Assembly (NCBI RefSeq): GCF_022640935.1
Contig: NZ_JALCCV010000025.1
Location: forward strand, 1 to 32,719
Length of the DNA: 32,719 bases
Direction of reading: 5' to 3'
Origin: Bifidobacterium sp.
Lineage (GTDB): Bacteria > Actinomycetota > Actinomycetes > Actinomycetales > Bifidobacteriaceae
Part shown: one piece after another, positions 31,435 through 32,719 of the stretch
Position numbering within the stretch: the first letter of the stretch is position 1
Layout of the letters: every line of letters starts with the position of its first letter
Notes under the pieces: generated by a model
Databases searched by the model: none
What the model was told of the DNA's origin: nothing
The model's input: only the letters and a program-made list of their open reading frames with translations
Program-made: the position numbers and the translations under genes

Positions 31435-32493
31435 TCAAGACTTCGGGACTTCGCCTTCCTGCGAGTGATCGTAGACCGGCTTGTTGGATCCATCGAACTT
31501 GTAAACGCCGATGGATGCGGCGCTCGGGTCGCCGTCCTCGTTGATCGGGCCGATGCCGGACTGGCCCTTGTAGGTGATTTCCTTCTTGTCTTTCAGCAGG
31601 GCGAGGCAGTCCTTGTACGTCGTGCACTCGGTGCCCTTGGTGGAGCCGGAAACGGCGCGGAGGTTCTTCTGCACCGTTGCACCATCGGTGGCACCGCCCT
31701 TCTGCGCAGCCAAAGCCGCGAGAATGGCGCCATCATAGGTTTCCGCCGAATAGGTGAAATCGGCGAGATCGGACTTCACGGTCTTCAGCCGCTCTTGGAA
31801 GGCATCGCTGGGATGGGCGCCCGGGATGGTTCCCGTAGTCCCCTTCAGCAACCCGTCGGCAAGCTTGCCCGAGTAGTCGGCGGTGTTGCCATCAGTCATG
31901 TATAGCTTGTGGGTGTCTACGCCCTGGCTTGCGAACTCCTTGATGATCTGCTGCGACTGGTCGAAGGCGATAAGCAGCACGGCATCGGGATTCGTCGCCT
32001 TGATGCTCGTCACCAGCGAGGAGAAGTTCGTTTCGGTGGGATCGAAGGTGTCCTTTTCGCCATACACGACGTTGACGCCCGCGGCCTCGACGGTTTTGAC
32101 GACCACGTCACGCAGATTGGTACCATACTCGTCGTTGAACACCGCGATGGCCAGCTTCTGGACGCCGTCCTGCGCGATGACGTTGCCCAGCACCGCGCCC
32201 TGCACCGAATCCGGCGGCACAGTGCGGAAGAAGTACGGGCTCACGCCGGAGAGCGTGGGCGAGGTCGCGCCCATGGAGATGAGCGGAACCTTGGCTTCGG
32301 CGATGGATTTGTAGACATTCTTGACCACCGAGCTGGATGCGGGGCCGAGAATCACCGATGGGTTCTTGGACAGCACCGACTGCGCGCCCGCCGTGTTCTG
32401 GTCGGCGTGGTCGGCATCGGACACATCAGCACTTACGGTTTGAATCTTCTTGCCCAGCACGCCGCCGGCGGTAGTGCCCGGGTTCTTGCGCAC
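31435..32493 (-). pseudogene. livK: branched-chain amino acid ABC transporter binding protein (LivK), 5' end lost at IS element
   Basis: The readable part is 352 codons of a type I periplasmic binding protein of the LivJ/LivK family: GGVLGKKIQTVSADVSDA, NPSVILGPASSSVV, VPLISMGATSPTLS, FFRTVPPD, then NFSSLVTSIKATNPDAVLL and the C-terminal YKGQSGIGPINEDGD. Intact members have about 390-410 residues and begin with a lipoprotein signal peptide. Here the signal and first mature strand are missing, and the sequence runs straight into IS256-family transposase DNA. A GTG at 32493 could start translation, but there is no good ribosome binding site and the product would not be exported. It is therefore most likely inactive, unless the 5' part lies beyond the element. 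Ile/Leu/Val binding fits its position beside ilvC. Confidence 0.75.
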
Positions 32494-32496
32494 TTT

Positions 32497-32719
32497 GGTT
32501 CTTGCCCGCCTGTGTGGGTTTTCAGTTCGCTTCTTGTATGGTGTCGTGGAGTCGGGACATGTCCAGGTAGCGGCGGGTCGACCAGTCGTTGGCGGTGACG
32601 TAGCGGATTCTCGCAGTGATGAGCATGAGTGCGCTCCTGCCGTCGGGGAACGCTCCCACGACGCGAGTTCTGCGGCGTATTTCGCGGTTGAGTCGTTCGA
32701 TCATGTTGTTGGTGCGGAT
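32497..32719 (-). mobile_element. IS256-family insertion sequence, 3' end
   Basis: The element's transposase ends at 32522 and livK-like coding sequence begins before 32476, so the IS boundary lies between these points. The terminal inverted repeat cannot be identified because the other end is outside the window. A nine-base direct repeat GGTTCTTGC (32481-32489 and 32497-32505) sits in this junction. The left limit given is a guess within that interval. Confidence 0.6.
32522..32719 (-). CDS. IS256-family (Mutator-type) transposase, C-terminal end (partial)
   Basis: The last 65 codons of a transposase that enters from the right edge. IRTNNMIERLNREIRRRTRV followed by GAFPDGRSALML and RYVTANDWSTRRYLDM is the conserved C-terminal part of IS256-family DDE transposases (R-T-N/N-M-E-R-L-N-x-E-I-x-R-R, with the catalytic Glu just before the start of this region or at the ERLNRE segment). 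The stop is TGA at 32522-32524. The frame looks intact as far as it is visible. It is on the same strand as the livK remnant, directly upstream of it. Confidence 0.88.
   Translation of the reverse strand: MRTNNMIERLNREIRRRTRVVGAFPDGRSALMLITARIRYVTANDWSTRRYLDMSRLHDTIQEAN

Overview
The window looks like a chromosomal segment of a Bifidobacterium or another member of the Bifidobacteriaceae. The case rests on GC-rich coding DNA, strong AGGAGG-type ribosome binding sites, a dense set of glycoside hydrolases (GH13, GH36, GH2), paired YhgE/Pip membrane proteins and a heterodimeric ABC exporter behind a MarR gene. No 16S rRNA or other formal marker is present, so the genus is an inference.

Layout. 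Positions 1-269 hold the end of a GH13 alpha-glucosidase/amylase-type enzyme. 523-1542 is an alpha/beta hydrolase (minus). 1681-5094 is one very long copper P-type ATPase (minus) that carries an N-terminal membrane-anchored cupredoxin domain and a C-terminal YHS domain; its promoter contains a CsoR-type palindrome between -35 and -10. Divergent from it, 5506-11398 is an operon of two YhgE/Pip membrane proteins and a TetR regulator, preceded by two overlapping palindromes. 11454-15205 (minus) is the remains of an alpha-galactoside locus: an intact GH36 enzyme, an AraC regulator and, between them, a single open frame made from fused pieces of a sugar-binding protein and a MalG-type permease. A 112-residue orphan (15293-15631) and a ketopantoate-reductase-like oxidoreductase (15959-16975) follow. 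17024-17468 has no recognised gene but is not featureless. 17469-22105 (minus) is marR plus a heterodimeric ABC exporter. 22536-26255 is an unusually long LacZ. 26313-29587 (minus) is a TPP-riboswitch-controlled thiamine-precursor operon: a YkoE-like ECF S component, an APH-fold kinase and a THI5/NMT1-like protein with no signal peptide. 29919-30974 is ilvC, and 31435-32493 is a branched-chain amino acid binding protein that has lost its 5' end at the edge of an IS256-family element, whose transposase C-terminus runs off the window.

How the parts fit. The window mixes carbohydrate use (GH13, GH36, LacZ), envelope and export functions each with a local regulator (CsoR-type site, TetR, MarR), and two nutrient modules (thiamine precursor; branched-chain amino acids). 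Decay is visible in two places, the sugar ABC transporter and the IS-truncated LivK. Several proteins also carry low-complexity Ser/Ala/Gly/Asp/Asn inserts or tails. The strongest leads are the riboswitch operon with its unexplained kinase and signal-less THI5-like protein, the cupredoxin-ATPase-YHS fusion, and the open, structured gap at 17024-17468. No CRISPR array, rRNA or tRNA was recognised.
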